A stretch of 53,677 nt of DNA from Bacillota bacterium (GCA_030705925.1 JAUZPM010000006.1:1-53677), one strand, 5' to 3'. Positions 34,529 to 44,527 are shown, counted from the first letter of the stretch. Numbers and translations are program-made. The notes: generated by a model not told the origin, from the sequence alone.

Positions 34529-34814
34529 AATTAATAATTAAACCGTTGATTCAGAGTGGCCGTGCAAAAGCATTCGCAGAGAGTCGGTGTGGTGGGAACC
34601 GGCATTGATATGCACATAAGCCGTTGGACTGATGAGGGTGGGACCAACGCCGCAAGGCAAGTAGACCCCAACGCTTCTCCAGCGTTACATGGGTGAGGAT
34701 GTGATTGCATCTGCAAAGCGGGTATTGTTATACCCAACTAAGGTGGTACCGCAGGCTTTTTATAATTAAAATTATAAGCTTGCCCTTAAATTCGTTTAAG
34801 GGCAAGCTTTTTTT
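34529..34814 (+). promoter_or_regulatory. tryptophan-specific T-box leader
   Basis: A T-box riboswitch fills the 420-nt gap before trpE. Stem I shows TCAG pairing with CTGA at its base, and the distal GAGAGTCGG...GGTGGG...ACCGGC arm. The specifier loop reads GTTGGA; its TGG (34625-34627), one nt before the closing CTGA, is the Trp codon. The T-box sequence AAGGTGGTACCGCAG (34740-34754) pairs with the uncharged tRNA 3' end. The terminator is a 15-bp hairpin with a TTCG loop (34777-34810) followed by T7. Uncharged tRNA-Trp should allow read-through. Confidence 0.95.
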
Positions 34815-34910
34815 ATTTTAAAATTCTCCGCAGCATCATTGCAGAAATTTACATTTAACTTTCCCAAGATCGGCGGTTAATAATAAAAAATTTAGATTGG
34901 AGTGTTTGAG

Positions 34911-36383
34911 ATGTTCTATCCAAACTTAGAGGATGTCCGCAAACTTTCGGAAAAATTCAATATCATTCCTGTCTGCGCAGAGTATTACGCCGACACAGAA
35001 ACGCCGATAAGTGTATTTAAAAAAATCGAATCCGAGCACTACTGTTTCCTGCTTGAAAGTGTCGAGGGCTCAAAGGAAATGGCAAGATACTCATTTCTAG
35101 GCCGCAATCCTTTTCTCACTTTCCAGAGCAAAGGCGATAACATTAAAATCACAAACGCAGACGGTGAGGTCACCGAGTATACCGGCGATCCTTTTTCAAA
35201 GCTTCGGGAATTTTGCGAAAAATACCGTTCCCCCTCCTTACCTGAACTTCCGGTTTTCAGCGGGGGCGCAGTCGGCTACTTTGGTTATGACACCGTGCGC
35301 CGGTTTGAAAAACTTTTGAATCCTCCCCATGACGATCTTAATCTGCCCGAGATACACTTTATGTTTATGGATGAGATAATAGCTTTCGACCATTTAAAGC
35401 AGAAAATCATCATAATCGTGAACCTTCACAAAACAGGCAACCTTCAAACGCAGTACAGCAGGGCACAACGCCGCATTTCAGAGATCAAAAGCGAGCTGGA
35501 CGGCTTTGTTAAAAAGCAGCCCGCCGCAGTTCAATACCGTGATTTCCCCGTTATCAAAAGCAGTATGACACGCGGCGAATACTGCGATATCGTGAAACGC
35601 GCCAAGGAGTATATAAAAAACGGCGATATCTTTCAAGTCGTGCTGGCACAGCGTTTTTCGGCGAAAATATCGGTCGATCCGCTCAATGTCTACAGGGCAA
35701 TGAGAGTGATCAACCCATCCCCCTACATGTACTATCTTAAATTTGACAGTTATCAGATTGCCGGCTCTTCGCCCGAACTTCTCGTAAGCGTAAAGAATGG
35801 CGTTGTCAAAACAAGCCCCATTGCGGGATCGAAAAAGCGCGGCACCACACAGGAAATAGACGATGCTTTGGCGGCTGAGCTTAAAGAAGATCCAAAAGAA
35901 AATGCGGAACACGTGATGCTGGTTGACCTCGGGAGAAACGATATCGGAAAGGTTTCAGAGTTTGGTTCAGTCAGGGTTACAAACTTCAAATATATTCTGC
36001 GCTTCTCGCACATCATGCATATGGTAAGCGACGTCGAAGGTAGACTTTGCCCCGGTAAAACAGCATTTGACGCGCTCAGTGCCGCGCTTCCTGCCGGTAC
36101 TCTGTCGGGCGCCCCGAAAGTTCGAGCAATGGAAATAATAGACGAGTTTGAAACTGTAAGACGCGGCTGCTATGGAGGCGCTATCTCGTATATCGGCTTT
36201 AACGGCAACTTTGACAGCTGCATCACGATACGAACCGCTGTATTCAAAGACAAACACGCTTATATAGGCGCAGGCGCGGGTATCGTCTATGATTCGGTTC
36301 CCGAAACCGAATACGAAGAGACATTAAACAAAGCTGCCGCGATTTTTAAGGCAATCGAAGAGGCCGGAGAAATCACCGACTAG
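34911..36383 (+). CDS. trpE: anthranilate synthase component I
   Basis: A 490-residue TrpE that makes anthranilate from chorismate with ammonia from TrpG. The feedback-site LLES motif occurs in HYCFLLESVEGSKEMARYSF, implying tryptophan inhibition. Catalytic-domain motifs include IFQVVLAQRFSA, SPYMYYLKF, SPIAGSKKRG, HVMLVDLGRNDIGKVSEFG and PAGTLSGAPKVRAMEIIDE. The start is placed at ATG 34911, with GGAG 8 nt upstream. A GTG at 34902 overlaps that site. First gene after the T-box. Confidence 0.96.
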   Translation: MFYPNLEDVRKLSEKFNIIPVCAEYYADTETPISVFKKIESEHYCFLLESVEGSKEMARYSFLGRNPFLTFQSKGDNIKITNADGEVTEYTGDPFSKLREFCEKYRSPSLPELPVFSGGAVGYFGYDTVRRFEKLLNPPHDDLNLPEIHFMFMDEIIAFDHLKQKIIIIVNLHKTGNLQTQYSRAQRRISEIKSELDGFVKKQPAAVQYRDFPVIKSSMTRGEYCDIVKRAKEYIKNGDIFQVVLAQRFSAKISVDPLNVYRAMRVINPSPYMYYLKFDSYQIAGSSPELLVSVKNGVVKTSPIAGSKKRGTTQEIDDALAAELKEDPKENAEHVMLVDLGRNDIGKVSEFGSVRVTNFKYILRFSHIMHMVSDVEGRLCPGKTAFDALSAALPAGTLSGAPKVRAMEIIDEFETVRRGCYGGAISYIGFNGNFDSCITIRTAVFKDKHAYIGAGAGIVYDSVPETEYEETLNKAAAIFKAIEEAGEITD

Positions 36384-36392
36384 GAGGAAAAT

Positions 36393-36959
36393 ATGATAAC
36401 TATAATCGATAATTACGATTCATTCACCTATAACCTTTATCAGTATATAGGAAGCATAAATCCTGACATAAAAGTATACCGCAATGACAAGCTCAGCCCC
36501 GGAGAGGTGCTTTCCGAAAACCCGTCGCATATCGTGCTTTCCCCCGGCCCCGGCTATCCGGCAGGCGCAGGCATCTGTATAGACCTTATCAAAGCAAACT
36601 CGAAGATTCCGATGCTCGGCGTATGCCTTGGTCATCAGGCTATCGGTGAAGCCTTCGGTGGGCTTATAGTCAAAGCGCCCCAGATAATGCACGGCAAGGC
36701 TGACGATATAACAATCAATAATAAAACTGAAATTTTTAAGGGTCTGCCCGATACGATACGTGCCGGCCGCTATCATTCCCTTGTTATCGATCCTGTGACA
36801 CTGCCCGATTGTCTTGCAGTCACGGCAAATAGCCCGGACGGCTGCATAATGGGAATAAGGCATAAAGAATATCCTATTTTCGGCATCCAGTTCCACCCCG
36901 AATCTGTTTTGACTGATAATGGTATCAAAATTATAAAAAACTTTCTGGAGGTTAGATAA
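36393..36959 (+). CDS. trpG: anthranilate synthase component II (glutamine amidotransferase)
   Basis: A 188-residue class I glutaminase with the catalytic triad: Cys in MLGVCLGHQAIGEAFGG, and His and Glu in IFGIQFHPESVLTDNG. The oxyanion-loop segment VLSPGPGYP is present. It feeds ammonia to TrpE. An AGGAGG site precedes the ATG. It is a separate gene here, not fused to trpD or trpE. It could also serve p-aminobenzoate synthesis, as no pabA is nearby. Confidence 0.95.
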   Translation: MITIIDNYDSFTYNLYQYIGSINPDIKVYRNDKLSPGEVLSENPSHIVLSPGPGYPAGAGICIDLIKANSKIPMLGVCLGHQAIGEAFGGLIVKAPQIMHGKADDITINNKTEIFKGLPDTIRAGRYHSLVIDPVTLPDCLAVTANSPDGCIMGIRHKEYPIFGIQFHPESVLTDNGIKIIKNFLEVR

Positions 36960-36961
36960 TC

Positions 36962-37972
36962 ATGATAAAAACTGCTATTCAAAAGCTTGTAACAGGTGAA
37001 AACCTTTCCCGTAAAGAAGTAATAGGCGCTATGGATATGGTGATGGGTGGCGGAGCTACTCCGGCTCAGATCAGCGCATTTTTAACCGCTCTGCGCATGA
37101 AGGGTGAAACGATCGAGGAGATTACCGGCTGCGCCCAGGTAATGAAAAACAAAGCGACCCATATACAGCCAAACGTCAACGCATATATCGACTTAGTCGG
37201 CACAGGAGGCGACGGAGTCAACACATTCAATATTTCGACCACAGCCGCTTTCGTTGCCGCAGCCGCAGGCGTGCCGATAGCCAAACATGGAAACAGAGCC
37301 ATTTCAAGCCGCAGCGGAAGCATAGACGTACTCGAAGCTCTCGGCATAAACGTAATGCTGCCGCCCGAAAAAGTTCAGCTCTGCGTTGAGAAGTGCGGAA
37401 TAGGGTTTATGTTTGCTCGTACATTTCATCCGGCTATGAAAAATGTTTCAGTCGTCAGGGGTGAGCTCGGCATACGCAGTGTGTTCAACATTCTAGGTCC
37501 TATTTCAAACCCGTCAGATGCCAAAAGGCAGGTTATAGGCGTGTTCGATAAAACGCTAACCCATCCTATCGCTAACGTGATGCTGAATATGGGTGTTGAA
37601 CGCGGCATGGTTCTATGTTGTGAGGGCATTGATGAGCTGACGACTACCGCGCCAAACACAGTCTCCGAGATCAAAGACGGTAAAATCTTTGATTATATTA
37701 TCACCGCGTCTGACCTTGGTTTCCATGATGCGAGTGCTGGCGATATTAAAGGCGGCACAGCAGAAGAAAATGCCGCCATCACCCTTTCAATACTCGGTGG
37801 CGAGAAGGGCGCAAAAAGAGATACCGTTCTAATGAACGCAGGCGCCGCAATTTATATAGCAGGCTTTGCAGACTCGCTCGAAAACGGCATCAAGGCGGCG
37901 GCTGAGGCAATAGACAGCGGAAAAGCACTTGGCAAGCTTAAAGAGGTCGTCAAATTCACAAACGAGATATAA
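36962..37972 (+). CDS. trpD: anthranilate phosphoribosyltransferase
   Basis: A 336-residue TrpD that transfers phosphoribose from PRPP to anthranilate. The PRPP-binding DLVGTGGDGVNTFNISTT, the anthranilate-side AKHGNRAISSRSGSIDVLE and FARTFHPAMKNV are in the expected order. The gene starts 2 nt after the trpG stop; the ribosome binding site CTGGAGG lies inside trpG. Length is normal for the family. Confidence 0.96.
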   Translation: MIKTAIQKLVTGENLSRKEVIGAMDMVMGGGATPAQISAFLTALRMKGETIEEITGCAQVMKNKATHIQPNVNAYIDLVGTGGDGVNTFNISTTAAFVAAAAGVPIAKHGNRAISSRSGSIDVLEALGINVMLPPEKVQLCVEKCGIGFMFARTFHPAMKNVSVVRGELGIRSVFNILGPISNPSDAKRQVIGVFDKTLTHPIANVMLNMGVERGMVLCCEGIDELTTTAPNTVSEIKDGKIFDYIITASDLGFHDASAGDIKGGTAEENAAITLSILGGEKGAKRDTVLMNAGAAIYIAGFADSLENGIKAAAEAIDSGKALGKLKEVVKFTNEI

Positions 37973-37981
37973 GGGGAATTT

Positions 37982-38764
37982 ATGATTTTAGATACAATCG
38001 CCGCAAAAAAGGCCGAGCGTTTAAAAAACAAGCCCTATTCGCTCGACGAAATAAAGGCAAAATGCTTCCCTCTTTCACGTACACCGCTTGACTTCTCAAG
38101 CGCTTTAAAGCAGGACGGCAGGATCTCTCTCATAGGTGAGGTAAAAAAAGCCTCTCCCTCAAAAGGGCTTATCCGCCCAGATTTTGACCATCTTGAAATA
38201 GCGCACGAATATATGAACAGCGACGTTCAGGCTCTGTCAGTGCTCACCGAAGAGGATTTTTTTCTCGGCAGTCCGACATTCTTATCGGAAATACGCAAAA
38301 TTTCATTTAAGCCCCTCCTCCGCAAGGACTTTATAATCGAGCCGTATCAGATATACGAAGCATATCTGCTCGGTGCGGACGCTGTTCTTCTGATAACGGC
38401 TCTGCTCAGTGATGCGGACTTGAAAGAATTCTACGACATAGCCGTATCTCTCGGACTTACTCCCCTTATCGAGGTACACGATGAAATGGAGCTTGAAAAA
38501 GCTCTTCGTGTAAATCCCCCACTCATCGGGATAAACAACAGGAATCTGAAAACATTCAGCGTCGATCTCAACACGACAGCAAGGCTGAAAAAACTTATCC
38601 CTTCTTCAGTAACGGTTGTCGCTGAGAGCGGTATATTAACTTCAGCTAACCTGATTTATGTTAAATCGACCGGAGCCGACGCTGCGCTTGTTGGAGAGGC
38701 ATTTATGAGATATGCAAGCGTTACGGAGGGCGTCTTTGCAATAAGAGGCGGCGATCATGACTAA
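37982..38764 (+). CDS. trpC: indole-3-glycerol-phosphate synthase
   Basis: A 260-residue TIM-barrel TrpC. The catalytic and phosphate-binding segments are visible: ISLIGEVKKASPSKGLI, LRKDFIIEPYQIYEA, LIEVHDEMELEKAL, IGINNRNLKTFSVDLNTT and VVAESGILTSANL. It closes the indole ring of carboxyphenylamino-deoxyribulose phosphate. AAGGGGAA precedes the ATG. Its end overlaps trpF by 8 nt. Confidence 0.96.
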   Translation: MILDTIAAKKAERLKNKPYSLDEIKAKCFPLSRTPLDFSSALKQDGRISLIGEVKKASPSKGLIRPDFDHLEIAHEYMNSDVQALSVLTEEDFFLGSPTFLSEIRKISFKPLLRKDFIIEPYQIYEAYLLGADAVLLITALLSDADLKEFYDIAVSLGLTPLIEVHDEMELEKALRVNPPLIGINNRNLKTFSVDLNTTARLKKLIPSSVTVVAESGILTSANLIYVKSTGADAALVGEAFMRYASVTEGVFAIRGGDHD

Positions 38765-39377
38765 AGTTAAGATCTGCGGGCTTTCCCGCATGGCGGATAT
38801 TGAAGCGGTAAACAGACATATACCTGACTTTGCAGGGTTTGTATTTGCAAAAAGCCGCCGTCAGGTCGACGCCGACACCGCTTCAAAGCTTATATCTGCA
38901 TTAAATCACAATATTCGATCCGTCGGCGTCTTTGTGAACAGTCCCGTAGAAGATATATTAAAAACCGCAAGGCTTGCGGGACTTGATATAATTCAACTTC
39001 ATGGCGACGAAGATGCCGGATATATTTCAAACTTAAGAAAACATTGGGACAAGGAAATATGGAAAGCCATCCGAGTATCAGACAGCATATCTGAGAAAAC
39101 GCTTTTTAAATTACCTGCCGACAGATTCTTGCTCGATGCGTTTTCCCCCGGCGTTTACGGCGGTACAGGTCAAACGTTCGACTGGAACGCTATCAATATT
39201 TCATATACCGACCGGGTAATAATAGCTGGCGGCATAAATCATTCAAACGCCGCCAATGCCGTTAAGCGTTTCTCACCTTATTGTATCGATATAAGCAGCG
39301 GCGCGGAAACAGACGGTTTTAAGGATGAAGAAAAAATAAAACAATGTATTAATAATATCAGAGAGGTGCAGTCATAA
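38757..39377 (+). CDS. trpF: phosphoribosylanthranilate isomerase
   Basis: A 206-residue TIM-barrel isomerase. The catalytic Cys is in [14 protein letters not shown]. Further motifs are [57 protein letters not shown] and [16 protein letters not shown]. It converts N-phosphoribosylanthranilate to its ribulose form before TrpC, although the gene lies after trpC. It overlaps trpC by 8 nt and trpB by 1 nt (TAATG). Confidence 0.95.
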   Translation: MTKVKICGLSRMADIEAVNRHIPDFAGFVFAKSRRQVDADTASKLISALNHNIRSVGVFVNSPVEDILKTARLAGLDIIQLHGDEDAGYISNLRKHWDKEIWKAIRVSDSISEKTLFKLPADRFLLDAFSPGVYGGTGQTFDWNAINISYTDRVIIAGGINHSNAANAVKRFSPYCIDISSGAETDGFKDEEKIKQCINNIREVQS

Positions 39378-40564
39378 TGGGCAGTAAAGGGAGATTTGGC
39401 GAATACGGCGGCGTATTTGCGCCGGAAACACTGATGCACGCATTGAACGATCTGGAACGTGAATTCAATGCGGCGATGAAGGATGAAGACTTTTTAAAGG
39501 AACTTGATTTTTATTATAGGGAGTACGCGGGCAGACCGTCGCTTCTCTACTACGCCGAGCGTATGACAAAGGATCTCGGCGGCGCTCAAATATATTTAAA
39601 GCGTGAGGATTTAAATCATACAGGTGCGCACAAGATAAACAACGTTTTAGGCCAGGCTCTGCTTGCAAAGCGGATGGGCAAAAAAAAGATCATAGCCGAA
39701 ACAGGGGCAGGACAGCATGGAGTTGCCGCCGCGACCGCCGCCGCACTTTTCGATATGGAATGTGAAGTCTTTATGGGCGAAGAGGACACACGCCGTCAAG
39801 AGCTTAACGTTTTCCGCATGAACCTGCTCGGTGCAAAAGTCACGCCCGTCACAAGCGGCACCGCAACCCTCAAAGACGCCACTAACGAGGCTATCCGCAC
39901 ATGGGCGGCAAGGGCTGACGACACCTTTTACGTGCTCGGCTCCGCAATAGGGCCGCACCCCTACCCTACCATTGTAAGAGAATTTCAGCGTATCATAAGC
40001 AAAGAGATAAAAGCGCAGCTTTACAGCAAAACCCACCGTCTGCCGGACTATGTCGTTGCATGTGTCGGCGGGGGCAGCAACGCAATAGGCGCTTTCTGCG
40101 ATTTCATCGACGAGCCTTCCGTCCATCTTATCGGTGCAGAAGCCGCAGGGCTCGGCGTAGATACCGATAAACATGCCGCAAGCATCACAAAGGGGACGGT
40201 TGCAGTCCTGCACGGTACTAAGTCTCTCTACCTTCAAGACGAATACGGTGCAATAATGCCTGTCTATTCCATCTCCGCGGGGCTCGATTATCCAGGTGTC
40301 GGTCCCCAGCACGCATACCTTGCCAAAACCGGCAGAGCTCAGTATTACCCGATAACAGACGCCGAAGCGGTTAACGCGTTCCGATACCTTACCAGAATAG
40401 AGGGCATCATTCCGGCTATAGAAAGCGCTCATGCGGTTGCCCAGGCAATGAAAATGGCACCGAAGCTTTCAAAGGACGACATAATGGTCATATGCCTGTC
40501 CGGGCGCGGAGATAAAGATGTGCACTCAGTCGCAAAATACATGGGGGTAAATATCAATGAATAG
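39377..40564 (+). CDS. trpB: tryptophan synthase beta subunit
   Basis: A 395-residue PLP enzyme of the standard TrpB1 type. The PLP lysine is in [20 protein letters not shown]. The phosphate-binding loop is [12 protein letters not shown], and [16 protein letters not shown] and [18 protein letters not shown] are also present. It condenses indole with serine. It is coupled to trpF and trpA by overlaps of 1 and 8 nt, keeping alpha and beta subunits in step. Confidence 0.97.
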   Translation: MGSKGRFGEYGGVFAPETLMHALNDLEREFNAAMKDEDFLKELDFYYREYAGRPSLLYYAERMTKDLGGAQIYLKREDLNHTGAHKINNVLGQALLAKRMGKKKIIAETGAGQHGVAAATAAALFDMECEVFMGEEDTRRQELNVFRMNLLGAKVTPVTSGTATLKDATNEAIRTWAARADDTFYVLGSAIGPHPYPTIVREFQRIISKEIKAQLYSKTHRLPDYVVACVGGGSNAIGAFCDFIDEPSVHLIGAEAAGLGVDTDKHAASITKGTVAVLHGTKSLYLQDEYGAIMPVYSISAGLDYPGVGPQHAYLAKTGRAQYYPITDAEAVNAFRYLTRIEGIIPAIESAHAVAQAMKMAPKLSKDDIMVICLSGRGDKDVHSVAKYMGVNINE

Positions 40565-41345
40565 GATAGATAAAAAATTCAAAGCGCTTAAAGCATCCGG
40601 CAAGAAAGCGCTTATAACCTTCGTTACCGCGGGCGACCCCGACATCAAAACCACAGAGCGTTTAGTGCTTGAAATGGAGAAAAACGGAGCAGATATAATC
40701 GAACTAGGCGTTCCGTTTTCAGACCCAATGGCGGAAGGGCCGGTCATACAGGCGGCAAACCTAAGGGCGCTCAAGCACACAATAAATCTCGATATAATAA
40801 TGGAAACCGTTTCAAGCCTGCGAAAAGTTACGCAGGTTCCTATCCTTTACCTTTTATATTACAACAGTATCCTTGTTTACGGCAGTGAAAAATTTTTCAG
40901 CAAATGTGCCGAGGTGGGCATAGACGCCGTCATCGTCCCCGACATACCGTTTGAGGAAAAAGATGAGATCGAGGATTACGCAAAGCGCTATAACGTTCAC
41001 CGCATTTCCCTTGTCGCGCCGACCTCGCATGACAGGCTCAAAATGATATGTGAAAGCTCGACAGGGTTTTTATACTGCGTGTCATCCCTCGGCGTAACCG
41101 GCATGCGAAGCCGCTTTGATACAGACCTTGAGGGCTTTTTTGCAGACATCAAGTCCGTTTGCCCCATCCCCTACTGCATCGGATTCGGCATATCATCTCC
41201 ACAGCAGGCGTCGGATGTAAAACACCTGTGCGACGGTGTGATCGTCGGAAGCGCAGTCGTCAACAAAGTGGCGACGGCAAAAACTCCAGACGAAGCTGTC
41301 ACTTCAGTCGGCGAATTTACAAAAGCGCTGAGAGACAGTATTTAG
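40557..41345 (+). CDS. trpA: tryptophan synthase alpha subunit
   Basis: A 262-residue TIM barrel that cleaves indole-3-glycerol phosphate. The catalytic Glu is in [20 protein letters not shown] and the catalytic Asp in [27 protein letters not shown] begins the barrel, and [13 protein letters not shown] holds the phosphate site. Last gene of a complete trpEGDCFBA operon, followed at once by an intrinsic terminator. Confidence 0.96.
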   Translation: MNRIDKKFKALKASGKKALITFVTAGDPDIKTTERLVLEMEKNGADIIELGVPFSDPMAEGPVIQAANLRALKHTINLDIIMETVSSLRKVTQVPILYLLYYNSILVYGSEKFFSKCAEVGIDAVIVPDIPFEEKDEIEDYAKRYNVHRISLVAPTSHDRLKMICESSTGFLYCVSSLGVTGMRSRFDTDLEGFFADIKSVCPIPYCIGFGISSPQQASDVKHLCDGVIVGSAVVNKVATAKTPDEAVTSVGEFTKALRDSI

Positions 41346-41360
41346 ATAAAGGTATATCTT

Positions 41361-41399
41361 TTACAGCTTGCCTATTAACCGGCAAGCTGTTATTTTTTT
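41361..41399 (+). terminator. intrinsic terminator of the trp operon
   Basis: ACAGCTTGCC (41363-41372) pairs with GGCAAGCTGT (41381-41390), followed by TATTTTTTT. The T run lies in the last codons of the convergent AraC-family gene. Confidence 0.88.
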
Positions 41400-42328
41400 C
41401 GTAATGCCCCACCCGGCAGGCCCGAATCCATTTCCGATTTCATATATTCGGTTGGAGTCATGTGGTAGGTTTTTTTAAACAGCCTGCAAAAGTAATACGT
41501 GCTGCTGTAACCAAGCGCCTCGGCAACCTTGCCGACTGTCAGGGTCGAATATTTCAGTAGTTCCAGAGAGTGATACAGCTTGATGCTGTTGATGTATTCC
41601 GTTACCGTACACCCGAGATGCTGTTTAAATAACCTAATAATGTATTGCTTCGACAAGTTAAATGTATCACTCAGTTCCTGAAGGGAAAGCGCGCGGCTGT
41701 AATTCATCTGAATTAAGGTCAGCAGTTTGTAAAGTGCGGGTGGAATCGATGAGGGAGCCGACAGACCTTCCACCTGCTGTACGCTTAAGAGCAGAAGAAG
41801 CTCTGCAAGACACAGATCCGTCTTAAGTTTGCGGTTTATTCCTGTTTCAAAGCGATATCCTTCACACTTGACGATCAGCAGCATTGCCGCATCCTCTTTT
41901 TGTCCCAACGAAGTTTTTGGACGCAGGAAAACGCCGTCATAAGCCGTCGGGGGAAGAGAATATGGATATTTCCCTCGAAATGCAGTCTGCTGGGCGATCA
42001 GATCTCCCATGAATTTTGCAGCCGATTCCTGCGGTATGGCTTGTATCGGCCGGATAGTAGAAAAATGTATAAAAATATATTCGCATGCTTCCTCCCTACA
42101 CGCGGCTGTATAAAACTTTCCCTCCGGTAGAAGCAGGCAGTCACCTGGTGTCAAATTTTTAGTTTCCCCGCATTCACAAAAGGAAATACTGCCGTTTGTA
42201 ACAAGAATCAACATATTCGCCGGCGCATTCCTTCCCGTGTTCCTCCAACCGAGAGGCTGGCGTATCCTCCCCAGCATCAAGGTCTGGGGAAGTTCTGACA
42301 GGTTAATATTATACAACAAGTTTTCCAT
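41390..42328 (-). CDS. AraC-family transcriptional regulator
   Basis: A 312-residue regulator. Residues about 20-105 form a cupin-like sensing domain (ILVTNGSISFCECGE, LTPGDCLLLPEGKFYTAACR). Residues 205-305 are the paired HTH AraC/XylS DNA-binding domain (LSLQELSDTFNLSKQYIIRL, then VGKVAEALGYSSTYYFCRLF, KKTYHMTPTEYMKS). The layout fits sugar-responsive activators. It is divergent from the DUF6259-like gene, 170 nt away, and most simply controls that gene. The ligand is unknown. Confidence 0.93.
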   Translation of the reverse strand: MENLLYNINLSELPQTLMLGRIRQPLGWRNTGRNAPANMLILVTNGSISFCECGETKNLTPGDCLLLPEGKFYTAACREEACEYIFIHFSTIRPIQAIPQESAAKFMGDLIAQQTAFRGKYPYSLPPTAYDGVFLRPKTSLGQKEDAAMLLIVKCEGYRFETGINRKLKTDLCLAELLLLLSVQQVEGLSAPSSIPPALYKLLTLIQMNYSRALSLQELSDTFNLSKQYIIRLFKQHLGCTVTEYINSIKLYHSLELLKYSTLTVGKVAEALGYSSTYYFCRLFKKTYHMTPTEYMKSEMDSGLPGGALRKK

Positions 42329-42364
42329 TTATTCTTTCCACTATTCCATTTTTTTATAGTGTAT

Positions 42365-42393
42365 ATTGTATATTAAATATTATAATATTTCAA
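42365..42393 (-). promoter_or_regulatory. candidate promoter of the AraC-family gene
   Basis: Minus-strand TTGAAA (42393-42388) and TACAAT (42370-42365) are 17 nt apart, in a very AT-rich gap 37 nt upstream of the start codon. Confidence 0.5.
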
Positions 42394-42437
42394 TACGGTT
42401 GTTTAATATTGTACTACAAAATAAGCCTTCTGTGCAT

Positions 42438-42465
42438 TTGTCTATGTTTAGCTCCGTGATATACT
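42438..42465 (+). promoter_or_regulatory. candidate promoter of the DUF6259-like gene
   Basis: TTGTCT (42438-42443) and TATACT (42460-42465) are 16 nt apart, 33 nt upstream of the ATG and divergent from the regulator promoter. Confidence 0.55.
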
Positions 42466-42498
42466 GAATCCAAAATAGCAAACAAAGAGGAGGGCAAC

Positions 42499-44478
42499 AT
42501 GTTAGAAAAAAACATACTCACTTTTCAGATCAATGATGATGCTAACCGGATTGTTTGGGGCGCTCAGGGACTTCCGCTCCGAAATAACGAAAACGCCGAC
42601 TTTTGGCGTCTGCATCTGGATGACGGGTACTACAGGGAAATACTGATACAATCCTCGAGGCAGACGGGAACAGTAAGAACCAATGGAAAAGAAACAATCG
42701 TGCATTATGACAAAGTCACCGCAAATGACGGGCAGTGCTTTGCTGTTAAACTTACACTGCATATAGCAAAAAACGGGGGTCTTCTTGAATTCTGGGCTGA
42801 TGTAGAGAATAAAGAGGACGTCCGCGTCAACGAAGTCCAGTTTCCTTTTTTTGATTTCACATGTGCCTGTGATGAAGATCGTGAAAACGATGTTCTGTAC
42901 CGTCCTTTGGGGCTCGGCGAGCGGATGAAAAATCCCTGGTCGGCTCTTGAGAGCGGCCATACCGAATACATGGCGGCGGACTATAACGAAATCTGGTCGC
43001 CTCTCCTCTACCCACGTCCCGCTTCAATGGCTTGGTTCGGTTTAGAAAGCGGCGGTCATTTTCTCTATATCGGACGGCATGACGAACAGATGCGGATCTG
43101 CTCGCTTCTTAGCGGAATCAGCCCCAGAGGAAAATCACCCCGTCTTGTTTCAGGAGTTGCGCATTACCCCTTCGCAAAAACAGGTGAAACAATCTCCTGC
43201 GGGCATTCTGTCGTGGCTCTCAGAAAAGGGAATTGGAAGATCGGCTCTGACATATATGGCAATTGGGCTCACAGCTCTTGGTGCCGCCCGCAGCCAAAGC
43301 CGGAATGGGTTCAGAATATGACTGGATGGCAGCGGGTAATTTTAAAACATCAGTACGGAGAGATTTTTTGGAAATATGCGGATCTGCCGCGCCTGTACCG
43401 GGAAGGCGCACGGTTTGGTTTGGATACGTTGATGATATTCGGCTGGTGGAAAGGTCGTTTTGATAACGGTTACCCGATCTATGAACCCGATCCGGCGCTT
43501 GGCGGCGAGGAGGCACTAAAAAAAGCTATTGCAGATATTCAAGAGATGGGCGGACGGACAATTCTTTATACGAATGGCATTTTGATAGACCGGGCAACAG
43601 ATTTTTACAAAGAGATCGGTCACAAAATCTGCTCGGTCGATATAGACGAAAACGAATACCAAGATCACTATCAGTTTGCAAACAACGGAACCGTTCTAAG
43701 AACCTTCGGCTATAAAACCTTTGTGCTTGCTTGTCAGGCAACCGACGAATGGCAAAATAAGCTGCTCGAAAACGGGCAAAAAAAGCTGTTCTTCAACCCT
43801 GATTCAATTTTCTTCGATCAGATTGGAGGGCATAAATGCTGGCTCTGCTTCAACCCCGAGCACAAGCATAAAAGCAGAGTGGATATGGATCCGTGGTTCC
43901 GCATTCAGAACCTCAAAGCATTACACGGCCTATGCTCTGGAGACAAAGCTCTCGGCTCGGAAAATACAGTAGACATTTTCTCCTGCAACGTCGACTACAA
44001 TCATGGCTGTGATTTCGGCAATTTTTATCGCAGACCGAAAGGCCAAGGGGGCGCCGAGCTTAATTTTCCGAAACTTTATCGGCGCACCTTCCCTGAAACC
44101 ATCATGACCAATCGGTTCATACACGACTGCAGAAGCGATTTTGAAGATGAGTTGAATTTTGCCTTCATACACGGACACCGGTTTGATGTTTCCATTTACC
44201 GTGGGCGTGCTGTGGGGATCGCCGGAGAGCCTGAATATGCAAATTACATCAAATATCTGATCGATCTTCGCAGGAAATACAGCCGCTTTTTCTATCGTGG
44301 AAAATACGTAGTGGAGACTGATGTCGTTCTGCCCGAAAAAGTGCATATGGCGGAATATAGATTTGATTCCGAAAGAATGGCTGCACTCTGGAATGAAAAC
44401 AAGACTCCTTGTGATGTGAGCATTTCTGGCAAAACCGTTCACCTAAAGGCAAACGGCGTCGCCTGCGTGATTATATAA
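42499..44478 (+). CDS. DUF6259/GH36-like putative glycoside hydrolase
   Basis: A 659-residue cytoplasmic protein with no signal peptide. Residues 1-260 look like a beta-rich, galactose-mutarotase-like N-terminal domain. Residues 270-560 look like a TIM barrel, with strand-like segments TLMIFGWWKGRFDNGYPIYE, GRTILYTNGILIDRATDF, FNPDSIFFDQIG and VDIFSCNVDYNH. A small beta domain ends the protein. Overall shape resembles GH36-type alpha-galactosidases and proteins labelled DUF6259. Acidic residues at strand ends (for instance the D of IFFDQIG) are candidate catalytic residues, not proven ones. AGGAGGG precedes the ATG. It is divergently paired with an AraC regulator and no transporter lies nearby. 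Confidence 0.65.
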   Translation: MLEKNILTFQINDDANRIVWGAQGLPLRNNENADFWRLHLDDGYYREILIQSSRQTGTVRTNGKETIVHYDKVTANDGQCFAVKLTLHIAKNGGLLEFWADVENKEDVRVNEVQFPFFDFTCACDEDRENDVLYRPLGLGERMKNPWSALESGHTEYMAADYNEIWSPLLYPRPASMAWFGLESGGHFLYIGRHDEQMRICSLLSGISPRGKSPRLVSGVAHYPFAKTGETISCGHSVVALRKGNWKIGSDIYGNWAHSSWCRPQPKPEWVQNMTGWQRVILKHQYGEIFWKYADLPRLYREGARFGLDTLMIFGWWKGRFDNGYPIYEPDPALGGEEALKKAIADIQEMGGRTILYTNGILIDRATDFYKEIGHKICSVDIDENEYQDHYQFANNGTVLRTFGYKTFVLACQATDEWQNKLLENGQKKLFFNPDSIFFDQIGGHKCWLCFNPEHKHKSRVDMDPWFRIQNLKALHGLCSGDKALGSENTVDIFSCNVDYNHGCDFGNFYRRPKGQGGAELNFPKLYRRTFPETIMTNRFIHDCRSDFEDELNFAFIHGHRFDVSIYRGRAVGIAGEPEYANYIKYLIDLRRKYSRFFYRGKYVVETDVVLPEKVHMAEYRFDSERMAALWNENKTPCDVSISGKTVHLKANGVACVII

Positions 44479-44514
44479 AAACGGGATGCAGCAAATTGCT
44501 GCATCCCGTTTTAT
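44477..44514. terminator. bidirectional intrinsic terminator
   Basis: AAAACGGGATGCAGC pairs with GCTGCATCCCGTTTT around AAATT, with A4 and T4 tails on either strand. It lies between convergent genes and starts at the end of the DUF6259-like gene. Confidence 0.85.
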
Positions 44515-44527
44515 TATATATGAAGCT

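Noticed and set aside
34531-34737. Minus-strand open frame before trpE
   Set aside because: It lies wholly inside the T-box leader and its product has no plausible motif.
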